Source: Azolla caroliniana (lineage: Eukaryota > Polypodiophyta). Taken from it: a DNA stretch of 64,000 nucleotides. This document shows, in pieces, positions 21,353 to 31,384 of this stretch. Every line of letters begins with the position of its first letter. Positions within the stretch are counted from its first letter, which is position 1. The translations under genes and the position numbers were made by a program. The stretch is from positions 18,290,001 to 18,354,000 of the forward strand of contig JBHGNT010000006.1 in assembly GCA_043228905.1 (NCBI GenBank). Direction: 5' to 3'. Below the pieces are notes generated by a model. It was not told where the DNA came from, ran no database searches, and worked only from the letters and a program-made list of their open reading frames with translations.

Positions 21353-21561
21353 TGTGCAAAAAATATCACTACCTACTAAACTAGAAGTGTAGGCCTGTAA
21401 TGGGCTGCCAACTCCCCGCAGATTTGGGCCTAGCCAATCGGTCTTCATCCAATCCGGCTCTTGGCTTGTTCAGCCGAACCAGCCCATGTTGAGCTTGCTT
21501 CTCAACAAACTTCATAGGAATCTTAAGCTTAGAATCGAAGAAGGAAATTAACTAGGACATC
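21353..21561 (+). repeat. second copy of the D2 LTR end plus 56 bp of its flank
   Basis: This segment repeats 20723-20943: the last part of a D LTR (GAGCTTGCTTCTCAACA) and then the same unique flank (CATAGGAATCTTAAGCTTAG to GACATCAT). Repeat R lies between the two copies. Because both LTR and flank are copied, this is a duplication and not two independent insertions. Confidence 0.8.
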
Positions 21562-21941
21562 ATGGCATGTGTTAAACAAGAATGTAATGTTGTTTTCCAA
21601 TCACCAATCTAGGTCCCATTTCATATTGACTAAGCTTTAAAATTGAAAGGAAATGAACCAAGGAGTCAAATTCTTTAACATGATCACAATGCATCGACAC
21701 ACTATTGACAACCACTTGCAAACCATCCTTGGAAGATGCACTTAAAACCGCCAAACAAATCATATCAACAAGACTTGAGAGGATGAATTAGTTCTCTTGT
21801 TGTACAAGACAAGACAAATGGTGAAATGAAATACTTGTTGGATATCCCCTTTCACACTTAATCCAAAACCCAGACCATAGCAACTCGTAAAACATGTCCT
21901 TCCATACCTTAAACATAGTACTAAGAAATCAACCTATTTTT
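21562..21941 (-). other. possible gene remnant with a 63-codon open frame, unassigned
   Basis: The minus strand has an open stretch at 21763-21572 (MICLAVLSASSKDGLQVVVN, then HCDHVKEFDSLVHFLSILK). Its composition looks like a conserved protein exon and not like a retroelement, with possible acceptor AG bases just upstream. I do not recognise the family. The rest of the stretch up to 21941 shows no clear feature. It could equally be a chance open frame. Element K is inserted at its end. Confidence 0.25.
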
Positions 21942-22209
21942 TGTTATGTAAGATTGTCCCTCCTTATGAGGGACTCAACTGAAAAGCCGAAATTGGTCAA
22001 TCCAAATCAGCCAAAAAGCCGAAACGAGAATTGGTTCGCTAAAAAGCCAAAATAGGATTCGGTCGAATAGAAATTCAAACGAATATATACATATACATAT
22101 ATCATATATGTATGTGTGAGATAAGTTAGTATATATAGAGGGAGTCATATTAGCGGTGCATGTATGTGGGATAACTCACTGAATGTATAACTGCGAGAGA
22201 AGCACGCGT
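21942..22209 (+). repeat. 5' LTR of K, first part
   Basis: It matches the first third of the 3' LTR at 38827, with repeated GCCGAAA segments and an AT-rich tract (ACATATACATATATC). It breaks at AGCACGCG where GyA is inserted and resumes at 29110. Confidence 0.9.
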
Positions 22210-22891
22210 TGTCGTAGTGTGAATCACACACTACGTGAAATATGTAAAATACTATATCCGATTTAAAGTACGTATAATAAATAAAATAAAATATTGAAAA
22301 TATTTATTACGTGCATAGCACAAGATTCAAACCCTATACCTCCACATAGACAAACCCCGACCTTACCATTGTACTAACTTATCCTAAGTGTTTTAAATAT
22401 AGATTTAATATGTATAAGACCTTTATTTACGCCTACCTTTATTAAAAGAAAAATGTACACCAATAAAAAATGACTCGTGCACATCTAGCGAGCATGAGCA
22501 CTATATTTAGGAAATAAAAGCATAGTGTCAAAAGGCAACTCATGCACATTTAGTGTGCATGAACACTTTAGAAAAAGCATGACGCTATGCTTAGCCTCTT
22601 CCATCCTTATATAAGGAGGAGAGAAAGATGTATGGGGGGTTGTTGCTTATTTTACAAGGGGGATTAATATAATATAATCGTGGGATTCATGAATTTGCTA
22701 ACTATTTTTCTCTCTTAATTTGAGTACTCACTAATACACTATATTCGTGGGATTCACGAGTTTTTCATATCTTTCTTCCTTACAACATATTTCATATTCT
22801 TCATTGCCTTAGAATTTTCTTTTCTCCTAGTCCAAAACCTCAGCGGTTCCCACCCGACTCACGCAACGATCCGGCGCCGAAAGGCACGACA
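22210..22891 (+). repeat. 5' LTR of GyA
   Basis: 682 bp, starting with TGTCGTAGTGTGAATCACAC. The central part has two imperfect inverted motifs (GTGCACATCTAGCGAGCATG and the related GCACATTTAGTGTGCATG). It ends CCGGCGCCGAAAGGCACGACA, the same end as the 3' LTR. Confidence 0.92.
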
Positions 22892-22895
22892 CAAG

Positions 22896-22911
22896 TGGTG
22901 AACCCGACGTG
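22896..22911 (+). other. putative primer-binding site of GyA
   Basis: TGGTGAACCCGACGTG begins with the TGG that pairs with tRNA CCA and lies four bases after the LTR. It does not match the initiator-Met site used by the copia elements here, and I could not assign the tRNA. Confidence 0.5.
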
Positions 22912-24002
22912 AAAACGGGTGCCAAGGAGAAGGAAAATCAACTGGAGGCTAACAACATGATGATGTTCGAGCGGATGCTTCAAGAACAATGTGCAATGTC
23001 GGAGATAGCGACGACAGTAGAGCGACTCGTGCAACGAATCGGGCAATTCAACGGAAAGGACGATGCTATCTTCGGGATTACAAGGCGGAAATGATACAGT
23101 GCGGGATTTTGGAAGGACTGCAAGTGACATCCTTCAACCGGGTGGCTACCAACGGGCTTCAAGGAGGTATCCACGGGCTACGACAACAAAATTCGACGTG
23201 GGAAGCGTTTGAAGAGGCGCTAAAGACCCTGTTCGCTATCGAGGACTCCTCCAAGGCAACGCGGAGAGGATTCGAGCATTGGGTGGAAACGCCGGACAAG
23301 GGGATGAAGGTCCTCGATGTGTTTTCGGCATTCGAAAGTCGGTTCGGGAGGTTGTCCGCAAGAGATCAAGGTATCCTTGCACCAGACAAAGTTATCATTT
23401 TCTTACGAGCCGTAGACGTCCGAGATCGGAAGGATCTTGGAGTGTTGCTAGAGGATACGACTACCGAGAGTGGCCTCACTGAAACATGGGAAAGCGTGCG
23501 GGATATCGTCGCGCGATACACAAAGAGGGGGCAATGGCTTGCGAACGAAGAGAAGAGGATTTCGGAACCGATTCCGAAACCGAGATGCGCATCGGAAGAC
23601 CATCAACCGCGGGCTTGGGAAGCTACGACCGAGAAGGGAATCAACGCAACTACGGTGGAGTAGTTGCTGAAGGAGATGGAGAATCTAAAAATCGCGATGG
23701 TGAAGAAGTCGGATGACCGTCCCTCAAGTTCCAAGTATATGGACCGTCGGTGCATATGGTGTGATAGCACCGAACATGATCGGAGGGATTGCGACGAGCA
23801 CAAGGAAGCACTACGACGGGATCTTATCTACTACGAGGGAAATCAGATTCATTCGATGGATTCTCGGAAGCCACTCCGACCAAACTTCCGAAAAGGCGGC
23901 ATGAAGAAGGTCCTAGAGGAGGAGATCGCAGCGAAAAACAATTATGCGACAACTACGGGAATATGTGTGGGGGAGTCATCAGCAACAAAGGCATCTTTTT
24001 GA
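22909..24002 (+). pseudogene. GyA gag, frameshifted
   Basis: The capsid-like part is open at 22989-23663 (STWEAFEEALKTLFAIEDS, RDQGILAPDKVIIFLRAVD). Upstream, the N-terminus reads in another frame (KEKENQLEANNMMMFERML, 22909-23094). A stop at 23661 is followed in the same frame by MLKEMENLK and a zinc knuckle of the form C-x2-C-x4-H-x4-C (CIWCDSTEHDRRDC, about 23750-23795). Gag would package element RNA. The frame changes make this copy non-coding. Confidence 0.82.
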
Positions 24003-24268
24003 CCGGAAATGCTAGAAATTTCGAAGAAAGCCGACCATGATGAAATCCGAAGCGCTGGGAAGCTACGGGATGGGAGTGCCCCGTAGACAAGAATAGCGTA
24101 CATGCGCTATGTCAATTGCATGAAGTGTATGTAGACGAGAAACGACGGCGCACGGATGATGCGGCCGGACCATCAAAGACACCGTAGAGCTGGAACTCTG
24201 ACGGAAGAGGGAAAGGAAAAACGATTCCGGCATTCAAGCTCACCTCGGACATCGAACAACAAACGGAC

Positions 24269-24955
24269 TTGAAAAAGGTGTTTGAGGAGAGAATCTTTGA
24301 CAGTCGGGTAGATTTTTTGCTTCGGGAACTACTCGGAATAGCAAAAAAAGAGTTCCATGATCTTCTTGTGGATCTCATGAAAAGAAAAACACAAACTACA
24401 GAGGAGAATGCGCTGATGGTGAATGCAAATACTGTTCAGATGAGCGACACCGAAGTGGAGGTTGAGATTCAGAATTCCCACTATACAAAGCCACACTGGG
24501 CGCGTGCAACTACCGAGACTCCGGTCCGAATCGACAACATCAAAGAGCCCGTGCTAGCATTGATTGATCACGGATCGGAGATCAATTTTATGTCTAAGGA
24601 GTTCTACCGGAAGGGGAAGTGACCTAATAACACCAATCATGGATGGAAGATCCGAGCGGCCACTAAAGCAACAGAAGATCTATTTGCGGCTTGTCCGAAT
24701 GTGACGGTGAAGATCGGGGATGTTGAGATTGACCAAAATTTCTTCATACAAGACGAGGTCTCACACTCCATGATCCTCGGGCAACCCTTTATCACGGCTT
24801 CACGAATGGAGACGAAGGTGCTCGATAGCGGTGCGGCTTTTGCACGAATTCGAAGCCAAAATGGAGGGAAATCCATCCAATTCCTAACGGTGTCGGCAAA
24901 TCATGAAAGGAACAAGAGAGAGCTCTTGTCCCAAACAAGAATGGAGTTTTAGAAC
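24269..24955 (+). pseudogene. GyA aspartic protease region
   Basis: The catalytic loop reads LALIDHGSEINFMS (about 24555-24600), with His in place of the usual Thr or Ser of the D-T/S-G triad. The frame stops at 24622. The rest of the protease fold continues at 24701-24952 (VTVKIGDVEIDQNFFIQ, MILGQPF). A stop separates the two pieces. The loss of the small hydroxyl residue next to the catalytic Asp is notable. Confidence 0.78.
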
Positions 24956-25086
24956 GGACTGTTCCGGAGTGGGGAAGTGATAGTCCGAGAAGCCCTGATA
25001 CCCCACACAGGAAGAAAACTCTCGGAGCAAAACAAGTACGAATCAGTCCGGATGGGGCATCTACGTACACGGCCGTAACCGGAGGA

Positions 25087-26980
25087 ATGAAGAAAGAATA
25101 CCGAAAAGTGGAGGATAAGTTACGGTTGGCATCAATAATAAAAGAAGATGAAGAAATCGTGGGAATAGTCGAAGAAGTGTTCTATGGGAGCACGCTACAA
25201 CGGCTTGAAGAGCTCGCGGAAGATACAAGCCAGGGAAACCGGGTAATTCTGGTGGAATCGGTGGAGATGTACGAGATCATTGCGAAAATGGGGTTGGATG
25301 CGCTCCGCAAAGAAGAAGCAATGGTAAGTACGAAATACAAGACCGTGGAGAAGAAAGTGAAACCGGCCGCGGAACCATTACCCGTAGATAGCGAACAAAA
25401 GAGGAAAGAAGTCTCGGGGGATCCGACACTTCGGAAGTCCATGGATATCGGACATGCCTTCACGGATGAGACCCGGAAGAAACTTTGGATCGGTGGAGGT
25501 GGTTTCCTTTTACAAAATGAAGAAGAACGATTCCGTGGGATGTTGGAACAACATGGGAAAGCATTTGCATTCACATCGAAGGAGATAGGGTGCATTGATT
25601 CGAAGATAGTGGAGCCGATGGTGATCTTCACGATTGACCATGTGTCGTGGAACCTGAAGCTGATTCCGGTGCCACAGGCGCATATTCCCAAAATCATCGA
25701 CTTGCTCAAAGAGAAGGTGGCGATGGGGATTCTAGCGCCATCAAACGCTCTGTACTCAAATCGATGGTTTACGGTTCCGAAGAAGAATGGGTCGCTCCGA
25801 TTTATCCAAGACTTGTAACCAGTGAACAAGGTCACGATCCGGAACTCTGGAGTCTGTCCGATAGTGGACGAATTTGCGGAAGCATTTTCCAGTCATGCGA
25901 TGTACTCCATCGGAGACCTATACTCGGGGTATGACCAATTCCAACTAGCAGTGGAGAGTCGAGACATCACTACCATGCGGACACCGATAGGATTAGTCCG
26001 GATGTGTACGCTACCACAAGGCGCGACGAACTCGGTCGCACATATGATGAATGCAATGAACAAGGTGCTTCGAGACTACATTCCGGAGATAACGATGTCA
26101 TTCCTAGATGACATTCTAATGAAAGGATGCGCGGTAGAAGAAAAAGATGAAACTATGGATGATCGGGGATGCCGAAAGTTTGTAGTCGACCATATTCGTG
26201 ATTGCGAGAAAGTGCTTTGAAAATTAGAATATGTGCACCTAACACTTTCCGGTGAGAAATCAGCATTTGGGCAAGAAGAAATATTGGTAGTCAGACATCT
26301 ATGTGGGCCCTACGACCGAAGACCGTCACCAACCAAGATCGATGCGATTCAAGCTATGAAAGAAGTATGCGAGTCCCAATTCGAAGTCTGATGGTTTCTT
26401 GGAGCATGTGCATTCTATCACATATGGATTCCGCACTATGCACATATTGCGGACCCACTCTATCACTTGTTGCGGAAGGGTAAGAAGTTTGAATGGAAAC
26501 CGGCACATACCAAAGCCGTGAAGAAGTTCAAGAAATCACTATGGAGGCAAAAGCACTAAAGAAGCCGAACTATGACCGACCGATCATAGTAACGGTTGAC
26601 ACAAGTCCAACCGGAATCAGATGGGTCATCAATCAAGCCGACTCGGATGGTTCGCAATATCCTATCCGATTCAGAGCAAAGGTTTTCAACGAAAGGCAAC
26701 GCGGATATGCACAAGTCAAAAGAGATTTATGGGGAGTCGTGTCGGCAATCAAATCGGATCGAGATTATTTGATTGGAGCCGAAGTAGTGATCGAAATGGA
26801 TTGTCTTCCAATACTCGGGATGATGTAGTGTTGCACAATACCGGATGTGGTTATGCTAAGATGGATTGGATATGTTAAGTCACTTAATCCGGAGGTACAA
26901 CACATCTCCAGAAAAGACAACGCGGTAGCGGATATGCTATCAAGGGCGTGGTTCGGAAAGGACATAACTGGATCCGATAA
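25087..26980 (+). pseudogene. GyA reverse transcriptase and RNase H
   Basis: The reverse transcriptase N-terminus is open at 25087-25818 and ends in SLRFIQDL, followed by TAA where a Gln codon is expected. The palm continues in another frame at 25822-26220 (YSIGDLYSGYDQFQL, catalytic box SFLDDI). RNase H is read at 26493-26828 (PIIVTVDTSPTGIRWVI) and, after a shift, at 26847-26960 (HISRKDNAVADMLSRAW), the end of the gypsy RNase H region. Confidence 0.85.
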
Positions 26981-26998
26981 TGAAGAAGTTTCTGAAGA

Positions 26999-28346
26999 CT
27001 ACTTTGCTTCGGAGCACATATGTCGGGTGAACGTAATCCGACAATTTCGAGAAGAAGAATACCAGGGAGAAAGCATGTTGATTGGGAAAGTGCTACAAGA
27101 AATCGAGGAATCATCGGACAATAAAGAGAAGAGACCCGAGATCCGAAGTAAGAAGCGGCAAGTCCGAAAGTTCTTCTTGAAAAATGCATTAATATGGAGG
27201 GAGCCGAAAAGACCGGTTGGCATACCACTTCGAGTAGGCGGGACGAAAGAGCAACGAAACCGGATAATGTCTGAATTTCACGAATCCGATTGGGCTGGAC
27301 ATCGAGGAACATGGACAACTTTTGTGAAAATCAAACAAAAATATTGGTGGAAGAACATGTACAAAGATATAGCGGAGTTCACGAAAAGTTGCGAGAAGTG
27401 TCAAATCTACAAACCAAGTAGATCTCACAAACAAAGTAGAAGGTCGGGCGCTACGAAGGAAAACATGTTCTGCAGTATGCCAATTTCTTTTGGAGGAGGT
27501 GGTTTGCAGGTACGGGTGCGTAGGACAAGTGACTACGGATCGGGGAGAACTCGACTCTGATAAAGCTAAGCAATTCGGTTAACACTGACAATGGCATACA
27601 ATCCGGAAGCCAACGGGAAGATCGAACGAGGACATAGTTCGATCGTCAAAGCACTTGCGAAGGCATGCGATGGAAGGGTGAAGGATTGACCGTAGATGCT
27701 TCCGTATGCACTATGGGCGGATCGGACGATGCATAGCTCTGTAATCGGTTACATGCCAGCAGAACTCATGATTGGACAAGCACCGGTAATGCCAACGGAA
27801 ACCGCGATCGCGACATGGACAGTGATACTGTGGAAGGAACAGATGAGCCGGGAAGAACTACTTGCGGTCCAAATACGACAACTAGAGGGAAGACCGGAAG
27901 ACATAGCGGAAGCAATACGCCGACAACAAGAAGCGCGATTCCGGAATAAAAGTCGGTTCGACACAAAGCACCGACTACGACCGCAGAAGATTGAAGAAGG
28001 AGATTGGGTGATTGTCTACGACAGTAGTTTGGATCATCAACATAAAATGATGCGGAAGTTCGCGAAAAGGTGGTTCGGGCCATACGAGGTTCGGAAAGTT
28101 TTCGACAACAGAACTTACCGAATATGTGAGTTAGATGGAACAATGGTACGAGTGCCTATAGCCGGGAAACGGGTGAAGATTTTCAAGAAGCGGACTGATG
28201 AAGAACCCTATGTGATCCTAGACAAGACGGACAAGAAGGAGCAATCAGACGAAGATCGCGGTGATGCGGAAAGCGAAGAAAGTGGATTACAACTCATAAT
28301 CGACTTAAGGGGGGAATCAGAGGAAGCTTCGGATGAAGGTGAGTAG
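26999..28346 (+). pseudogene. GyA integrase, core deleted
   Basis: The zinc-binding domain is visible (HESDWAGHRGTW, then CEKCQIYK, about 27270-27415). The core is shortened: after MPISFGGGGLQV the sequence jumps to TSDYGSGR, so the segment with the first catalytic Asp is missing. The region around the catalytic Glu (NPEANGKIERG, about 27600-27635) survives. The C-terminal domain is open at 27696-28346 with the GPY/F motif (RWFGPYEVRKVF) and a long acidic tail. No chromodomain is seen. Confidence 0.82.
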
Positions 28347-28402
28347 CAAGCATCGGGGACTTCGACACATACCGGAGGATGTGCGGGTTCGGAGAGGACG
28401 AG

Positions 28403-29109
28403 TGTCGTGGTGTGAATCACACACTACGTGAAATATGTAAAATACTATATCCGATTTAAAGTACGTATAATAAATAAAATAAAATATTAAAAATATTTAT
28501 TACATGCATAGGGCAAGATTTGAACCCTATACCTCCACGTAGACAAACCCCAACCTTACCATTATATTAACTTATCATAAGTGTTTTAAATATAGATTTT
28601 TACGCCTACTTTTATTAAAAGGAAAGTCATGCATTTTTTAGAATGCGTGAATACTTTATTTAAAAGAAAAATGTACACCAATAAAAAATGACTCGTGCAC
28701 ATCTAGCGAGCATGAGCACTATATTTAGGAAATAAAAGCATAGTGTAAAAAGGCAACTCATGCACATTTAGTGTGCATGAACACTTTAGAAAAAGCATGA
28801 AGCTATGCGTAGCCTCTTCCATCCTTACATAAGGAGGAGAGAAAGATGTATGGGGGGTTGTTGCTTATTTTACAAGGGGGATTAATATAATATAATCGTG
28901 GGATTCACGAATTTGCTAACTATTTTTTTCTCTTAATCTGAGTACTCACTAATACACTATACTCTTGGGATTCACGAGTTTTTCATATCTTTCTTCTTTA
29001 CAACATATTTCACATTCTTCATTGCCTTAGAATTTTCTTTTCTCCTAGTCCAAAACCTCAGCAGTTCCCACCCGACTCACGCAACAATCCGGCGCCGAAA
29101 GGCACGACA
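28403..29109 (+). repeat. 3' LTR of GyA
   Basis: 707 bp. Compared with the 5' LTR it has a different indel pattern near 28600-28670 (extra TCATGCATTTTTTAGAATGC segment) and scattered substitutions. The insertion is therefore not recent. Confidence 0.9.
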
Positions 29110-29530
29110 ACGTGAGAGTTATCTCCGTGTATGAGAGCACAACAGTGTGAACACGTTGAAAGGGAAAAGCGACTGAGAGCTAACACAGTAGTGGTTGTGC
29201 GTGTGACATAGCTCGGAAGCTGAGTGTGAGAGGAAAGAAAGAAGAGTGTAACAGAGAAGAAAGAGAGACAAAACAGAGAAGCTTTGGAAACTTCGAAAGA
29301 GATAGATACCTACGAATTAGGGTTTGGTGCACTGGTTGGAATTGTGGTTTCAAATAACAACCTGAGAGTATATCCATACCAAATCAGGTTGTATCATTCT
29401 ATGCTTGTATTTCTTCTTGTCTCATAATGGGAATTTTTGTTCCCCATGGTTTTTCACTGAAATCAGGCTTGTTTTCTGTTTATTGTGTCTTAGTATATTA
29501 GTGGTTTATGTCTGAGTGTAAAATCTGTCA
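29110..29530 (+). repeat. 5' LTR of K, second part
   Basis: It continues the K LTR (GTGAGAGTTATCTCCG to AAATCTGTCA) and matches the end of the 3' LTR at 39140-39585. It includes the ACGAATTAGGG and GTGGTTTTTC segments. Confidence 0.9.
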
Positions 29531-29533
29531 AAC

Positions 29534-29545
29534 TGGTACCAGAGC
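29534..29545 (+). other. primer-binding site of K (initiator tRNA-Met)
   Basis: TGGTACCAGAGC lies three bases after the LTR. It differs at one base from the usual plant copia site TGGTATCAGAGC. Confidence 0.85.
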
Positions 29546-29556
29546 ATAGGTTCTAG

Positions 29557-30738
29557 ATGGAAGGGAATGTGAATGGCTCTTCGGGGATGATTGTCCTAAA
29601 TTCACAAAACTACTCAGACTGGAAGATCAAAATGGAAGATCTTCTAATAGTCAAATATTTGCATGAGCCTATAGAAAAGGAAGACATGCCTAGAGGGGTA
29701 ATAGAATCTGAGTGGAAAACATTAAATAGAAATGCAGTTGCAACCATAAGACAGTGTGTAAACATTAGCGTTGTACAACATGTAGCAAGTGATACAAATG
29801 CCTACGAGTTATGGCAAAAACTCTCAGCCCTTTAGGAAAGGAAAAATGCATTAAATAAAACTTCCCTAATGAGAAAAATAGTGAGACTAAAGTATGTAGA
29901 CGGGGAGAGCATCGTAGAGCACATCAGTAATTTCATGGGATTGGTGAATCAGTTAGCATCAACGAAGTTCCCATTCGATGATGTTATTCAGGCCACACTA
30001 TTACTATGCACTCTACCTGACTGTTGGGAAAACCTAATAGTGATACTCAGTACGTCATGTAAAGAAGAAAAGCTATCTTTACAAGTGGTAAAGAAAAGTA
30101 TTTTAAATGAAGAGACAAGAAGAAAGGATAAAAGTGCCTTTTCTCAATCAGAAGACAATGTGACACAAGAATTTAGTAGAGGAAGAAGGAAACACAAAAG
30201 TCCTGACGGTAGAGATAAGTCTTATGCTAGGTCAAAATCTAGAGGAAGATCTACATGCTTCGATTGTGGGAAGCTCGGTCACTTCCAAAAGAATTGTCGA
30301 CGCCTTAGAAAGGACAAAGGCATGGCTGATGAGGTCGAATCCAGAAAAAATTCCGATCATAAAAACACCTCAGCCATTGCAACTAGTCAGGAAGAGATGT
30401 TATTTATCTGTGAACAAACTAGTCTGAATCTTGCAAATGTTGAGTGCTCATGGGTAGTGGACTCCGGTGCATCATTCCATCTAACTCCCAAAAGAGAATG
30501 TTTCTCATCTTACTCAACTGGTGACTTTGGCTACATAAGGATGGGAAATCACGGTGAATGCAAGATTGTGGGCATAGGAAATGTGTGTTTGCTAACATCT
30601 ATTGGCTGCAGGTTAATGTTGAAGGATGTACGCCATGTTCCGGATGTCAGATTGAATATGATATCGGTTGGACGGCTAGACAACGAAGGCTACAATGGTG
30701 GTTTTCGTAATAGTACATGGACATTCTGTAAAGGGAAC
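29557..30738 (+). pseudogene. K gag and protease, interrupted by A3
   Basis: It starts at ATG 29557 (MEGNVNGSSGMIVLNSQNYS). A TAG at 29833 replaces a Tyr codon (the sister sequence has LSGLYERKNALN), and the frame is otherwise open to 30738. It holds the UBN2-type capsid region, the zinc knuckle CFDCGKLGHFQKNC and the protease site WVVDSGASFHLTP. The frame meets the A3 LTR at FCKGN, and the same protein frame resumes at 36099 with LIVAQAQK. The insertion therefore split one polyprotein. Confidence 0.93.
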
Positions 30739-31374
30739 TGTTAGAAATTGACGCTTTCAAAACCTTCACCTCTCGGCCACAACCGAGGAAACACGAATCA
30801 ATGCAGCAGTAAATCGAAAACACAGAGAGAGACTCGAATGCACAGGGTTTAGCGTGGAAAACCCTAGACGGGAAAAACCACGGGAGTGCAAGATTCCAAC
30901 TATCACTATACGCAGGGATTGTACAATGGCGAGCTGCAAGGCGACGACCTTGAGCTCGCTGTCCTCGCCACAGGCGGCGGTATTACACAGAGGCGTCGAC
31001 CTCTTCCTTTCTCTCTCTCTCTCACTCTCTCTCTCAGCTGCTCTCACTTCGCTCCCTCTAAGTGGAAAACAGAAAAATGAGCAACAACAACAAAACTGTT
31101 TGCCCTAAGTCATATTTATACACATATGACTTTCGGGCTATTTACAAATATGGCCTCGAGGGCCCTTGGCAAACATATTCACAAATATGTCCCCGCATCC
31201 GGATCTCTCTCCGGGTACATACGTCATCCGGCTCCGTAGCCGGGGTCTTCATCATCCGGATCTGAAACCGGGTCTTCATCATCCGGTTCCGATACCGGGT
31301 ACTCCTCATTCGGGTCTTCATTCCCGATTCCCGGACATCTGACCATCCCATCCGGAGGGACCGTAATCCCAACA
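30739..31374 (-). repeat. 3' LTR of A3
   Basis: 636 bp. Relative to the 5' LTR it has one extra 27-bp CCGGGTCTTCATCATCCGG-type unit (near 31258-31285). In minus orientation it starts TGTTGGGATTACGG and ends AATTTCTAACA. Confidence 0.95.
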
Positions 31375-31384
31375 AACTCCCCCT

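Larger units (their letters stand above)
22210..29109 (+). mobile_element. Ty3/gypsy element GyA, inserted in the K 5' LTR
   Basis: Two direct LTRs (22210-22891 and 28403-29109, both TGTCGTRGTG to GGCACGACA) flank an internal region in the order gag, protease, reverse transcriptase, RNase H, integrase, which is the gypsy order. The flanks ACGCGT and ACGTGA suggest a damaged 5-bp duplication (ACGCG versus ACGTG, with one extra T at the left). The K LTR sequence continues across the insertion. Every coding domain carries stops or frameshifts. Confidence 0.92.
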
